The notes: generated by a model from the letters alone, not told the origin. Positions 25,118 to 35,104 are shown, numbered from the stretch's first letter. The stretch is 64,000 nucleotides of DNA from Pseudobowmanella zhangzhouensis (GCF_042662685.1 NZ_JBHSYO010000007.1:248001-312000); one strand, 5' to 3'. Made by a program: numbers and translations.

Positions 25118-28100
25118 ATGCCAGGGTTAACGCGCATAGTTCTAATCGACACACATTTGCCAGGTGTGGTCGAACTTAAGCTGGACGGCCACACCAATAT
25201 TTGTGGTACCAACGCATCCGGTAAAACCACATTACAACGGCTGATCCCGGTGTTTTATGGCGAGTACCCCAGCCGCGTGGTACCGGCCACCCGTGACAGC
25301 TTTGAACGCTGGTATCTGCCGCGTCAATCCAGTTTTATCATCTACGAATTTGTGCGTGCCGAAGGTGATTTATGCCAGGTGGTGCTGAGTTCAAACGGCA
25401 ATGGGGTGCAATACCGTTTTATTGCCAAGCCATTCGACCTGGATGACTATCTGTATAAGAACAAAGCGGGCGAGCTGCATAGCCTGACCATGAATGAGCT
25501 GGCGCGTAATCTCAAACGGACCAATGTGTTGGTCACTAACCTGCTCAACACCAAAGAATACCGCGCGGTATTGCAGAACGATAAACCGACCCTGACCGCC
25601 AGTGCCAGCAGCCGTGAATTGCTGGGCTATGCGCGGATTTTCAGCCTGTCTGGCGAAAAGGGTAATTTACGCCATATCGAGAAACTGGCCAAAGCGGTGC
25701 ACAGCAAAGAAGGCAAGATGGAAACCATCAAGGCTATGATTGCTGCGATTTTGGAAGAAGATGGCGTCACACCGCCGGAGTCGCGCCTTAGCCGCCATCG
25801 GGTGGAAGATTGGATCCGTGAATGCCACCTGATTAAAGAGTTCGACGCCATTCGCCCGCAATTTGGCAAGTTGCAGCAGGCGGATGATCAGTTACAGCAG
25901 ACTGAACAGCGTCTGGCCGGATTACAGCAGCGTTTTGTCAGCGATAACAATACTCTGGCGGCCGATATCGTCGCACAGGAAGGCCAGTTGGAAACCCTGC
26001 AACTGGATCGCAAGGTGCAGGATGCCCAGTGGAGCGAAACCCGTGATGCACTGAACCAGACGCTCTCTGCTGCCAAAGGAGATGTAAGTAAATTGTCGGC
26101 AGACCTGGATCAGGTAGAACAGGAATTTGGTGACTGGCAGGCGCAGGATATTGATACCCTGCAGGCCAACGTACAGCAATTACCCCAGTGGCAAACCGAG
26201 CTGGAAACCCTGGAAAGCCGCTACATTCTGTTGACTGAAAAGCATCAGGATGTGGAGTCCAGCTATAACCGCCGTTTGGCCGAGCTGGACGAAAAGCTGT
26301 TACTGGAGCTGGATACCTACAACGAGCAAATTCAGGACTTACAACACAAGCGTGGTCAGCAACAGGCGGCTGAACAGGCCGATATGCTTTCTATTCGTGA
26401 GGATTATCAGGCTCAGCGTGCCCGCCTGAATGAGGATTTTCAGGCCCAATCGGCGGCGCTTAAAATTGAACTGGCGGAAATTAACGCCAGCCTGAAAAAC
26501 GCCGGATTCAGCGAATTCGAACAAAGCCAGCTGGATCTGCTCGAAGCCGGTGTGCAAGAGGCCACGGCAGCCGAGGAAGCGGCCAATGAGGCCTTGAGCC
26601 TGGCGCGTAGTGCGACCCATCAGGCTCAGCAGCAACGCCAACGCCTGTCTCAGACACTGGATGACACCAGCCGTAAGGTGCAGCAACAACAAAGCGCCAT
26701 CGACCGTATCGAAGCTCTGCTCTATCCGGGCGATAACACACTATTGGAGTTCCTGCGTCGTGATATGCCGGGCTGGGAGACCAATCTGGGTAAGGTGTTG
26801 CGTGCCGATCTGTTAACTCGCAAAGATCTCAAGCCGGCAGCGGATGGGCAAAGTGACAGCCTGTTCGGGTTGAAGCTGGAACTGGCGGGTATCGATGCAC
26901 CAGAATTTGCACAAAACGAACAACAACTACAAACCCGCTTAGCTGAAGCCCGCGCTGAGATGGAAACCCTGCATGAGGCATTCAGTCAGGTTGAGCAGGA
27001 CGTAACCAAGGCCGCCGAAACAGTACGTAGCGCCGAACTGACCCAGGCCAAAGCCGAGTCAGCTGCCCGCACCGCGCAGGCTAACCGTAAGCGTGCCGCG
27101 CAGGATCGGGAGCAATTGCGTCAGGAGTATCTGGCTGCCTTGTCTGAGCGTAAGCAATCCGGGCGCAAGCGCCTGCAAAAAGCCGAACAGGAATTACAAA
27201 AGTGTCAGGCCCAACACGATGAAGCGCTGGGATTGCTGCACGATCAACAAAGTGAAGCGGAAACGGAACGCCAGTTCCATTGGCAGCAGGTGTTAGGTGA
27301 TGTGGATGCGCAGCTAACCCAGGCGCGTCAGCTACGGGATAAAACCCGTCAGCAAGCCGAACTGGAAAAGAAACAGGCTGCCAAGTGGCTGCAGGATGAG
27401 CTGAATAAACGTGGTGTGGATGTGGACGAGATCGGTTCCCTGCAGCGCAATATTAAAGATCTCAAAACGCGCATAAGCCATACCGACGCCAACCGTCACA
27501 AAGTGCGCGACTACGAGCACTGGTACAAAACCGTGTTTACCGGGCACAAGGTCAAATGGCAAAACCTGCTGGAAAAAGCCAAAAAGGCGGCCGGTGAGGC
27601 GGAGCGCACCCTGCTGCGTCAGCAACAGGAGTACACCAGCCGTCGTGAGGCGGATAAACAGCAGCAAACGGCGCTGGAACAAAGCCTGCGTGTAGCCAAA
27701 GAGCAGCGTGAAAGCCTGACTGCCATGCTTAAAACCCTGAATAAACTGCGTCTGCCAACGGTGGAAGCGGGTGAAATTGGCGGGGATAAGCATCAATTGG
27801 CGCAGCGCATTTCTGAGGGACAAGAGCTACTACAAACCCGCGAACAACTGACTCAGGACGTGCGTCAACTGGTAGAGCATTTCGATCAGGTGATTGCCCA
27901 GCAAGCCGGTACAGGCTTATCAGATACCTGGGATCGTGCCCGCGAGGAATGTATGGCGGTTAATCCACAGGGCGTACGTGTGCTCGATCATCGTCGCCTC
28001 GTTGGGCATTTGTCACGTCTGCTGAATGAAATGGTGCCGCAGAAGTTACAGGGTTTGAAAGAACAGGGTCGCATTTTTGGTGCCGATTTGGCCCAGTATT

Positions 28101-28795
28101 ACAACGTGCTGGCGGATATCGATAAGCGCATCGAAGGCCAGAGTAAGCGCATCACCAAAGAGGTGGATGAAGAACTGTTCCTTGATGGTGTATCCGACTC
28201 TGCAGTGAAAATCCGTTCAAGAATCAGTGAGTTAGAGTTCTGGCCGGAACTGAGCCAGTTTATTCGTTTGTACAATGAGTGGATGGAAAGTGGTGCCAAC
28301 CAGTTGCCGGATGACGACTACGCGCAGAGCATGCGCCGCGTGCTGGATATTCTCGGCCGCGCATCGTTAAGCGGTGGCGTATTTAACCTGCTGGATATCG
28401 AGTTGCACATTAAAGAGGGCAACAGTCACCTGACCATTCGTACTGACCGTCAGTTAAACGAATCGTCCAGCCACGGTATGGCTTATCTGATTTTATGTAA
28501 GTTCCTGTTGGCGTTTACCCGCCTGTTGCGCGGCGATGTGGATGCCACTATCCACTGGCCGATTGACGAATTGGGTACGCTACACCAGAGCAACGTGAAG
28601 AAAATTTTCGATGCCTGCCAGAACAACAATATTTGTGTGTTGGGGGCTTTCCCGAATCCGGAATCAGAGGTACTGCAGTTGTTTAATAACCGCTATCTGA
28701 TTGATAAAACCACGCGTCAGCTGCAGGTAGTGCAGCCTCGGGTGAGCGCGCTGAGCGAGCGTATCCGTCAGCGTAAACAGGAGGTCGCACAATGA
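25118..28795 (+). CDS. SMC-like condensin ATPase (MksB/JetC-like, DUF3584 type)
   Basis: A 1225-residue SMC-family ATPase. The N-terminal head carries the Walker A loop GTNASGKT at residues 30-37. From about residue 240 to 1000 there is Gln/Glu/Ala-rich coiled coil, broken near residues 550-620 by a compact region that is probably the hinge. The C-terminal head has an ABC-signature-like SSSHGMAYLILCKF at about 1116 and Walker B IHWPIDELG with D1150/E1151. The length and neighbours match the Mks/Wadjet branch rather than MukB. AAGGAG supports ATG 25118. The next gene starts at ATGA, overlapping this stop. Confidence 0.88.
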   Translation: MPGLTRIVLIDTHLPGVVELKLDGHTNICGTNASGKTTLQRLIPVFYGEYPSRVVPATRDSFERWYLPRQSSFIIYEFVRAEGDLCQVVLSSNGNGVQYRFIAKPFDLDDYLYKNKAGELHSLTMNELARNLKRTNVLVTNLLNTKEYRAVLQNDKPTLTASASSRELLGYARIFSLSGEKGNLRHIEKLAKAVHSKEGKMETIKAMIAAILEEDGVTPPESRLSRHRVEDWIRECHLIKEFDAIRPQFGKLQQADDQLQQTEQRLAGLQQRFVSDNNTLAADIVAQEGQLETLQLDRKVQDAQWSETRDALNQTLSAAKGDVSKLSADLDQVEQEFGDWQAQDIDTLQANVQQLPQWQTELETLESRYILLTEKHQDVESSYNRRLAELDEKLLLELDTYNEQIQDLQHKRGQQQAAEQADMLSIREDYQAQRARLNEDFQAQSAALKIELAEINASLKNAGFSEFEQSQLDLLEAGVQEATAAEEAANEALSLARSATHQAQQQRQRLSQTLDDTSRKVQQQQSAIDRIEALLYPGDNTLLEFLRRDMPGWETNLGKVLRADLLTRKDLKPAADGQSDSLFGLKLELAGIDAPEFAQNEQQLQTRLAEARAEMETLHEAFSQVEQDVTKAAETVRSAELTQAKAESAARTAQANRKRAAQDREQLRQEYLAALSERKQSGRKRLQKAEQELQKCQAQHDEALGLLHDQQSEAETERQFHWQQVLGDVDAQLTQARQLRDKTRQQAELEKKQAAKWLQDELNKRGVDVDEIGSLQRNIKDLKTRISHTDANRHKVRDYEHWYKTVFTGHKVKWQNLLEKAKKAAGEAERTLLRQQQEYTSRREADKQQQTALEQSLRVAKEQRESLTAMLKTLNKLRLPTVEAGEIGGDKHQLAQRISEGQELLQTREQLTQDVRQLVEHFDQVIAQQAGTGLSDTWDRAREECMAVNPQGVRVLDHRRLVGHLSRLLNEMVPQKLQGLKEQGRIFGADLAQYYNVLADIDKRIEGQSKRITKEVDEELFLDGVSDSAVKIRSRISELEFWPELSQFIRLYNEWMESGANQLPDDDYAQSMRRVLDILGRASLSGGVFNLLDIELHIKEGNSHLTIRTDRQLNESSSHGMAYLILCKFLLAFTRLLRGDVDATIHWPIDELGTLHQSNVKKIFDACQNNNICVLGAFPNPESEVLQLFNNRYLIDKTTRQLQVVQPRVSALSERIRQRKQEVAQ

Positions 28796-29427
28796 TTAGC
28801 GAACAGGGTCGTATTCTTGAAAAACTCTTGTCCGGCGCGTTTATCTGCCAGATCAGCGACGAAGATGGCTGGCGTTATCTGAAAAACAGCGGGCATGCCC
28901 AGGCGGTGGAAGGCTATTTGAATACGCTTAACCGCACGCTGGCCAGTTGTGCCGATGGCGATGTGTTTTTTGCCGGCTATCAAAGTCTCGGTGATGATGA
29001 GCGCAAAGTTCTGACCAATCAGTTTCAGGAGACAGCCGCGGGGTTGTTGCCGCTGGTGGAATGGCTGCTGCTGGTGCAACAAGCCAAAGCCGATGATGTG
29101 CCGTTAGCACAGGGGCAAGCAATTCGTTTGCCGGAACTACAAACCCAGATTGAAGACACGCCCGCGTACAAAGAGCAGCTGGCAAAAATTGCCCGCTACC
29201 GCCTGTTTGGTTCCACTAGTAGTGAAGTGGATGCCCAGCTCAAGCTGGTGTTTAAGCGCCTGGTGGATTTGGGCTATCTGATTAAGCCGAATCAGGATAA
29301 ACAGATTTATCTGGCCACCGGCAAGGTCGAATACCTGTTCGATGTGTTGCGCTTTATAGATGAAACCGAGTCGTTGTCACTGGCTGAGCAGGCGGAGCAG
29401 GCCGCGTCACAAGGGTCATTGCTGTGA
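28792..29427 (+). CDS. Condensin subunit MksE/JetB-like
   Basis: A 211-residue acidic protein between the SMC gene and the kleisin-like gene, overlapping both by 4 bases. It has the helical, winged-helix pattern of MukE/MksE-type KITE subunits: KIARYRLFGSTSSEVDAQLKLVFKRLVDLGYLIKPN followed by a beta hairpin (KQIYLATGKVEYLFDVLRFI). KITE dimers bind the kleisin and regulate the SMC ATPase. The assignment rests on size, order and winged-helix pattern; direct similarity is low. Confidence 0.78.
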   Translation: MISEQGRILEKLLSGAFICQISDEDGWRYLKNSGHAQAVEGYLNTLNRTLASCADGDVFFAGYQSLGDDERKVLTNQFQETAAGLLPLVEWLLLVQQAKADDVPLAQGQAIRLPELQTQIEDTPAYKEQLAKIARYRLFGSTSSEVDAQLKLVFKRLVDLGYLIKPNQDKQIYLATGKVEYLFDVLRFIDETESLSLAEQAEQAASQGSLL

Positions 29428-30641
29428 ACCACAATCTGCAACAAGCCGGGGTAAAGCTGCTCAATACTCTCAGCCGCCATGCTGATTTGATTATGCAGGT
29501 TTACCTCAATGGTAGCCTGGATGAAGCCAGCACCACGCCGCAAATTATCGACAATCTGGTCAAAGCTGGGGTGTTGTGGCGCCCGGAGAGCGAGGCCGGA
29601 TTACGCCTTAAATCTGCGGTGCGAAATCTGCTGGAATCGTCGTTGCAGGATGAACGCAATCGTCAGATCGACGCCAATATCGGCTCGGCGTTGGGTAGCC
29701 TGAAAACTTTGGCGGGGCACTACAAAGAAGCCCTGCACTACGGCCGTTTTGCCGAGTCTCAGGGCTATCTGGGCGACTTGCGCGAACATGTTTATGCGCT
29801 GACCGAATCGCTTGGTAACAGCGTGCGGGTTTTGTTTGGCCGTATTAATAACGAGTTCGGCTATGTGTCTTCTATCGATGCCAAAATTCGCGAAAACGAA
29901 TTAGCCCAGTCGCAGGTGTCAGAATTGCTGCGTCAGATTGAACTGTTCCGCTTCGATGAACTATCTGATTTGGCCGGTGCCAACCGTGAATTACGCTTAT
30001 TGCTGGTGGTCACTCTGCAGCAGGCATTTGCGCGGGTTAATCAGGAACTCTCTATCGTGCAGGGGCGCCTGCTGGAGTTGCTGGGGCGCTTCCGCGAATA
30101 TCGCGGGCGTACGCGTCTGCTGAAAGGCTTCGTGCTGCATATGGAGCAACATCCGGGCTTTGAGCCGGGCAATTACGCCAAACTGACTCAGGTACCGATG
30201 CTATTTAACCAAGCGACAGGAGTGATGGGGCCGGCGCACGCAGACGTCACGAACGTTGCCCATGAGGCGGAACTGCACCAGTTAGTGGGGCGTATCAAAG
30301 CGCTGTATCACACGCCTAAAGCGGCCAGCGAAAGAACCGCATCGACCATTGTGGTGCAGCAACAGGCGGCGATTACGGTGGAAGATAATGCGCTGAAAAA
30401 AGCGGTGGAAGCCTACTTCCTGCAGGTTATCGACTCGGGTAAACGCCTTACCGCGCTGGATTATCTGCAGCAACAACAGCTGGAGTTCGACCCGGAGGCG
30501 TGGATCTATCAGGTGATAGGTGGCTATCAGGGGTTAAGTGCCGAAGAGCAGGAATATTTTGCTATCGATACTACCGGGCAGCCACACCCGATCTATTCCG
30601 GTAACTTTATTGTGCAGGATGTGGAGCTCGGCCTGCGTTAA
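29424..30641 (+). CDS. Condensin kleisin-like subunit MksF/JetA-like
   Basis: A 405-residue protein that starts at GTG 29424 inside the stop of the previous gene. The N-terminal 80 residues look like a winged-helix domain, the middle is helical with a Leu/Arg-rich coiled segment (QGRLLELLGRFREYRGRTRLLKGF), and the C-terminal 80 residues look like another winged helix. This is the MukF/MksF kleisin architecture. It would bridge the SMC heads. No JetD/MksG nuclease gene follows; the next gene is a chemoreceptor on the other strand overlapping by 4 bases. Confidence 0.78.
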   Translation: MNHNLQQAGVKLLNTLSRHADLIMQVYLNGSLDEASTTPQIIDNLVKAGVLWRPESEAGLRLKSAVRNLLESSLQDERNRQIDANIGSALGSLKTLAGHYKEALHYGRFAESQGYLGDLREHVYALTESLGNSVRVLFGRINNEFGYVSSIDAKIRENELAQSQVSELLRQIELFRFDELSDLAGANRELRLLLVVTLQQAFARVNQELSIVQGRLLELLGRFREYRGRTRLLKGFVLHMEQHPGFEPGNYAKLTQVPMLFNQATGVMGPAHADVTNVAHEAELHQLVGRIKALYHTPKAASERTASTIVVQQQAAITVEDNALKKAVEAYFLQVIDSGKRLTALDYLQQQQLEFDPEAWIYQVIGGYQGLSAEEQEYFAIDTTGQPHPIYSGNFIVQDVELGLR

Positions 30642-31816
30642 CGGCGAAACTGGCCGATTAGCTTATCCATACTGGCAGACGCATTGCTCAGGCTGTCCAT
30701 GGCTTGCGCGAGGCGCGTGACGCCCTGCGCAGCGGTGCCAGTCAGTTCGTTTAATGCCCTTAATTGACGGTTGGCTTCGCCGGTCATTTTCACCTGCTCT
30801 TGGGTAGAAATGGTAATGCGATCATTGCTGAGTTTTATCTGATGGGTCGCCTGACTTACTGTTTGCAGGGTGTTAGCGACATTCTTTGCTTCCGCCAGGG
30901 TGCTGCTGGCATTGTCGCGGCTGACTTTCATCAATTGCAGAACCGTGCCGGAGCCCTGCTGTAATTCGCCAATAATTTGCTGAATTTCAGTGGTGGATTG
31001 TTGGGTACGGTTTGCCAACGTTCGCACTTCATCGGCAACCACGGCAAAGCCGCGTCCGGTCTCGCCAGCGCGCGCTGCTTCAATCGCGGCATTCAGTGCC
31101 AGCAGGTTGGTTTGATCGGCAATCCCGCGAATTACATCCAGCACCAACCCAATATTTTCAGTCTGTTGTGCCAGGGTCTGCATCGCATCACTGGCAGCCT
31201 CGACGTTGTTAGTTAGCTCGGTGGTGCGTTTCAGGCTGACCTCAATCGACTTAAGACTGCTGTGCGCATGTTGATCGGCTTCATTGGCGAGCGTAACGGC
31301 TTCATTGGCCGAGCCGGCGATATCATTCAAACGTGCGACGGTGTTATCTAGCAGTTGCATGACTGCATCGGTGAGTTTTTGTTGCTCGATAACGCGATTG
31401 CGGGCGTTGCCACTGACTTGTGCCAATGTGCTGGTTTCATCATTCAAGGCACAACTCATGTCTTGTAATTGCTGCACGATATCGCGCAGTTTAATCACCA
31501 TGTTGTTGACGCTGGTGGTGATTTTACCGATAACATCCTGACTTTCGACCCGGCAGGTGCGGGTCAGGTCATTCTGGCCAACAGCCTTAGCAACATCGGC
31601 GACCTCGGCAATTTTGGGTAACAGCAGGACTTTGACCAGATAGAAATTGACCAGACCAATGGTCACGCCAGCGACTAAGCAGCTCACCACAAACCAGCCA
31701 CGCATACCGTCTTTCCATTCCACAAACAGGCTGGCAAACAACGGAAAAATTAATCCCATTACTAAACCAAAGCCCACAAACGCGAGAAACTGCTGACGTA
31801 AAACACTGTTTTTCAT
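30638..31816 (-). CDS. Methyl-accepting chemotaxis protein without periplasmic sensor
   Basis: A 392-residue chemoreceptor-like protein. Two membrane helices (residues 10-30 and 41-65) are separated by only about 10 residues, so there is no periplasmic ligand domain. A HAMP-like segment (VAKAVGQNDLTRTCRVESQDVIGKI) and a signalling domain with QTNLLALNAAIEAARAGE follow. Such receptors often sense membrane or energy state. The 3' end overlaps the convergent condensin operon by 4 bases. Confidence 0.9.
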   Translation of the reverse strand: MKNSVLRQQFLAFVGFGLVMGLIFPLFASLFVEWKDGMRGWFVVSCLVAGVTIGLVNFYLVKVLLLPKIAEVADVAKAVGQNDLTRTCRVESQDVIGKITTSVNNMVIKLRDIVQQLQDMSCALNDETSTLAQVSGNARNRVIEQQKLTDAVMQLLDNTVARLNDIAGSANEAVTLANEADQHAHSSLKSIEVSLKRTTELTNNVEAASDAMQTLAQQTENIGLVLDVIRGIADQTNLLALNAAIEAARAGETGRGFAVVADEVRTLANRTQQSTTEIQQIIGELQQGSGTVLQLMKVSRDNASSTLAEAKNVANTLQTVSQATHQIKLSNDRITISTQEQVKMTGEANRQLRALNELTGTAAQGVTRLAQAMDSLSNASASMDKLIGQFRR

Positions 31817-31932
31817 GTTGTCCTCTTGCTGATAACGAACGGATGTCCTGCTAGGAAAGGTTTTAGTAACCGCCGGAAAGATAAGGAAATGATTACTGCA
31901 TTAGTTAGTTAAGTAGAGGTTGGGTAAAGCGC

Positions 31933-31960
31933 AAGAAAAAAGGCCGCAAAAGCGGCCTTT
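31933..31960 (-). terminator. Rho-independent terminator after the subtilase gene
   Basis: A 9-bp stem (AAAGGCCGC / GCGGCCTTT) with loop AAAA. On the minus strand a T-run follows, 25 bases past the stop of the protease gene. Confidence 0.9.
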
Positions 31961-31984
31961 ACATTCGGTTGGGTTCGTTAAGTC

Positions 31985-33826
31985 TTAGAATACAACCTGA
32001 ATTGTGTCGGAACAGGTCGCTGTGCCTGCTTCACAGATTTGGTAGGTGAATACCGCACCGCCTTTGAAGTTCAGGCTGTCAGTGTAAGCACCATCGTTAG
32101 CCGTGGTAACTACTTTCTGGCCATCACGGTACACGTCTACGTTGCTGCCAGTGGCACCTGACCAGCTCAGGTCAACGCGTGGTGAACCTTTTACTTTGTA
32201 GCCAGTCGCGCTCAGGCTGAAATCACCACCGGTGCCACCGGTACCGCCGCCATTATCGCCGCCGGCACACGCATTGGCGGTCAGGTAATCATGTGCGGCT
32301 TTGGCATCAACAATACCGTAACCGAAGTACACGTCTTTACCCGCTGCACCACTGTCTACTGCAGTCGCTTTCAGTGCGGCACGGATTTCCTGACCGGTAC
32401 ACTCAGGATGGTTTGACCAAACCAGTGCAGCCATACCAGAAACCGCTGGCGTCGCCATGGAGGTACCGCTCATATAGCCGTAGTCGCCTGGCTCAACGGC
32501 AACGCTGATGCTACCTGCGGCCAACAAGGCGGCACGGTCTGCGAAATCTGCGCCTACTGCCGGAATGCTGGTTTGGTTTGGATCGCCCAATGTGCCATAC
32601 AGCATGCCGTCAACGTTGTTGATAACCACCGCCGCGACACCGCCTGAGTTTTCACAGTTCAGCACTTTATCGTGGAAAGAGATCACGCCACGGTCGATCA
32701 CGCACACTTTACCGGCAGCATTGCTGTCGACAGACTCGGCGGTGCCCATGAAGTAAGCCGCAGCAGAGGCAGAACCGGTGTTTTCCATCGCAGAAGTGGC
32801 AAGGCCTGTACCGTCAACGGTCAGAGCAGGTACAGTTGCGCCGCCAGCCGGGTAGGTAGACAGGGTGTCCACACCACCTGCAGTGACTTCCACACAGATA
32901 GACTCGTCAGTGGTGACAGATTTACCGCGACCCGTGGTACAGCTTGGGAACTGCGAGAAATCCGCGATGTTGTTGTTGGCATCGTTAGCGCCAACCATCA
33001 TGACTGAGGAATAACCGGCCGGGTAAGAACGTACACTATTGCCGTCGTTACCTGCAGCTGCGACAACTAAACCGCCAGCGTCGTTAAAGGCTTTAAATGC
33101 ATTGTCTTCGGTCGAGCTTGAACCACCACCACCTAAACTCATGCTGATGATGTTGGCACCGGCGTTACCGCACAATTGTGCTGCTTGTGCCAGACCAGAA
33201 GAGTATCCCCAGCCACTTTCGTTAAATACTTTGATGATATGTAAGTCCACACCCGGTGCCATACCCACTACACCGAATGAGTTGTCGGCTGCGGCGATGG
33301 TACCGGCTACGTGTGTACCGTGTGGGCCACCGTTGACGTACCAGTTACCTGTACCCGGATCGTTATCACCGGTGATATTTGACCATACGAAGTCAGGGTT
33401 AGATGCATCCAGACCTGAGTCGATGATACACACCTTGATACCCGCATTGGCATCGAAGCTCACCTGATTAGCATTGGACTGGTAAACCGCGTAAGGGGTT
33501 AACTGCTGCTGCATCGGATCGCCCATATCATCGCTGTACAGGCTCATCAGTTGACGACGATGGTCAGCCTCTACCAGTTTGACATGCGGGTTGTTCATCA
33601 GACCACGGACGTCGTCCAATGATTTTCCGGCGAAAGTGGCGGCGATAAAACCGTCAGCATCGATGTGAATATCCGCACCCAGCTGCTTAGCCAGTGCTTT
33701 CACAATGCCTTTTCCGTTGTTATCTACCTGAATGATGTAACGATCGTCTGCTGCGAATGCAGCGGTGGAGATTGACGCCAGTGTCAGCGTCGCCGCGGCT
33801 AGCGGCTTTAATGCAAATTTTTTCAT
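31985..33826 (-). CDS. Secreted S8 family serine peptidase (subtilase) with PA insert
   Basis: A 613-residue secreted subtilase. The signal peptide ends at AFA; an I9-type propeptide follows to about residue 95. The triad is D136 (CIIDSGLD), H169 (GPHGTHVAG) and S456 (SGTSMATP), with oxyanion N260 in AAAGNDG. Residues 350-445 form a PA-like insert between N260 and S456. After a Gly/Thr linker near 525 the C-terminal 80 residues resemble a fibronectin-III-like domain (VDLSWSGATGSNVDVYRDGQKV) found in marine secreted proteases. It is probably exported for protein degradation. Confidence 0.95.
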   Translation of the reverse strand: MKKFALKPLAAATLTLASISTAAFAADDRYIIQVDNNGKGIVKALAKQLGADIHIDADGFIAATFAGKSLDDVRGLMNNPHVKLVEADHRRQLMSLYSDDMGDPMQQQLTPYAVYQSNANQVSFDANAGIKVCIIDSGLDASNPDFVWSNITGDNDPGTGNWYVNGGPHGTHVAGTIAAADNSFGVVGMAPGVDLHIIKVFNESGWGYSSGLAQAAQLCGNAGANIISMSLGGGGSSSTEDNAFKAFNDAGGLVVAAAGNDGNSVRSYPAGYSSVMMVGANDANNNIADFSQFPSCTTGRGKSVTTDESICVEVTAGGVDTLSTYPAGGATVPALTVDGTGLATSAMENTGSASAAAYFMGTAESVDSNAAGKVCVIDRGVISFHDKVLNCENSGGVAAVVINNVDGMLYGTLGDPNQTSIPAVGADFADRAALLAAGSISVAVEPGDYGYMSGTSMATPAVSGMAALVWSNHPECTGQEIRAALKATAVDSGAAGKDVYFGYGIVDAKAAHDYLTANACAGGDNGGGTGGTGGDFSLSATGYKVKGSPRVDLSWSGATGSNVDVYRDGQKVVTTANDGAYTDSLNFKGGAVFTYQICEAGTATCSDTIQVVF

Positions 33827-34017
33827 AACTTGTTGTCTTTATTATATATTTTATTTTGATGTGCAGGTCTCCCTGACCAGTACAGCACCGCCCTGGATAA
33901 TAGTTTTTTATTTGGATTCTCACTCCCTCGTGACCTGAACATAAATTATGTTCAACGACGAAACAACAAGAAATTACGGTAAACGGTAAAAATTTCGAAT
34001 CGAAAGTAACGCTGGTT

Positions 34018-34737
34018 TTATAACCACAAATACAGGATGGGCAGGATAATCGCGGTCAGAATACCGTTCACACAAAGTGCCACGGTTCCCATAGCGCCAG
34101 CACGGGGACTTACCCGGAATGCTCTCGCCGTACCTACCACGTGCGCGGCGGTACCATAAGCAATACCCTGGGCGGTTTCGGAGTGTAAATGGAAGATCTT
34201 AAACAGCAGCGGGCCAATCAGCGCGCCGATAAGGCCTGTGATGATCACCAGCGTGGCCGCCACATCTGGCCACCCGCCGATCACTTTGCTGGCTTCCATC
34301 GCCAGCGGTGAGGTGATGGACTTAGTCGCCATGGTGGCTTGTAAGGCCGCATCCGCACCATTGAAGGCCATCCAGGCCGTGGCGAGCAGCGGGCCGATAA
34401 TGCCGCCCGCGATAATCGGAATAAGCAGCCGTTGCCAATGGCGGCGCAAGTACTGCAGTTGATCGAATATGGGTACCGCGAGAATGGCCGTGGCCGGAAT
34501 CAATAACCAATCGATAATGCTGTTGGCGTGTCGGTAAGTCATGACGGACGTATCGGTCACTAACATCAGCGCGGTAATCATCAGTACGGTCAGACTGAGT
34601 GGATGCAGCAAGGTATGCTGTTTGCCCCATTTAGCCAGTCGCAGTGCCAGCCAATAACACAGCAAGGTCGCCAGTAGCCACAGCAAATTGTGCCACTGAG
34701 TTAATCCGATGCAGGCGTCCAGTAGCTTAGTCAGCAC
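34018..34737 (-). CDS. lrgB: LrgB/CidB family membrane protein
   Basis: A 239-residue membrane protein of the LrgB family, with about 7 hydrophobic segments and the family stretch LQATMATKSITSPLAMEAS...GIAYGTAAHVVGTARAF. LrgB works with LrgA; the pair is linked to murein hydrolase control in Gram-positive bacteria and to export of glycolate or pyruvate in others. GTG 34737 lies inside the last codons of lrgA behind GGAG and gives the usual family length; ATG/GTG further upstream would add an unlikely basic N-terminus. It is last in osmC-like-lrgA-lrgB. Confidence 0.88.
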   Translation of the reverse strand: MLTKLLDACIGLTQWHNLLWLLATLLCYWLALRLAKWGKQHTLLHPLSLTVLMITALMLVTDTSVMTYRHANSIIDWLLIPATAILAVPIFDQLQYLRRHWQRLLIPIIAGGIIGPLLATAWMAFNGADAALQATMATKSITSPLAMEASKVIGGWPDVAATLVIITGLIGALIGPLLFKIFHLHSETAQGIAYGTAAHVVGTARAFRVSPRAGAMGTVALCVNGILTAIILPILYLWL

Positions 34738-35104
34738 TGGGGTGCTCCTTTTCCAGCTTTTGCGCCAGCCACGCGGTGACAACCAGGCTGACTGCGGTAC
34801 TGATCACCAGCGCAAAGCCCAGTGTGCTTAACCAGGGCAAAAGCTGCTGCATATACAGGCCAACCCCGATGACTGCCGGCACAAAAAAGATGCTCAAGTG
34901 GCTGAGCAGCACTTTAGATATCGCGCGAATGCCAGCAGGAACCCGGCCGAGCAGCATAAAGCTGACGAGCAGTATAAACAGTGCGAACAGCGGTACTGGC
35001 AGGGTAAAGGGAAGCAGAGGGGCAACGCGGGCACTGATTTCCAGCAGCAGCACCAGGGCTGCAGCACTTAGTGGAATCTGCCACCACGCGTTGCGGGATT
35101 TCAT
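34727..35104 (-). CDS. lrgA: LrgA/CidA family membrane protein
   Basis: A 125-residue holin-like membrane protein with four predicted helices and the family stretch LPVPLFALFILLVSFMLLG...LLSHLSIFFVPAVIGV. ATG 35104 overlaps the stop of the OsmC gene (TGATG), and its own end overlaps the lrgB start, so the three genes are coupled. Longer starts would read back through the OsmC gene. Confidence 0.88.
   Translation of the reverse strand: MKSRNAWWQIPLSAAALVLLLEISARVAPLLPFTLPVPLFALFILLVSFMLLGRVPAGIRAISKVLLSHLSIFFVPAVIGVGLYMQQLLPWLSTLGFALVISTAVSLVVTAWLAQKLEKEHPSAD

Noticed and set aside
25118..30641. Complete Wadjet defence system
   Set aside because: JetD-type nuclease gene is absent on both sides, so only a condensin-like core can be claimed.
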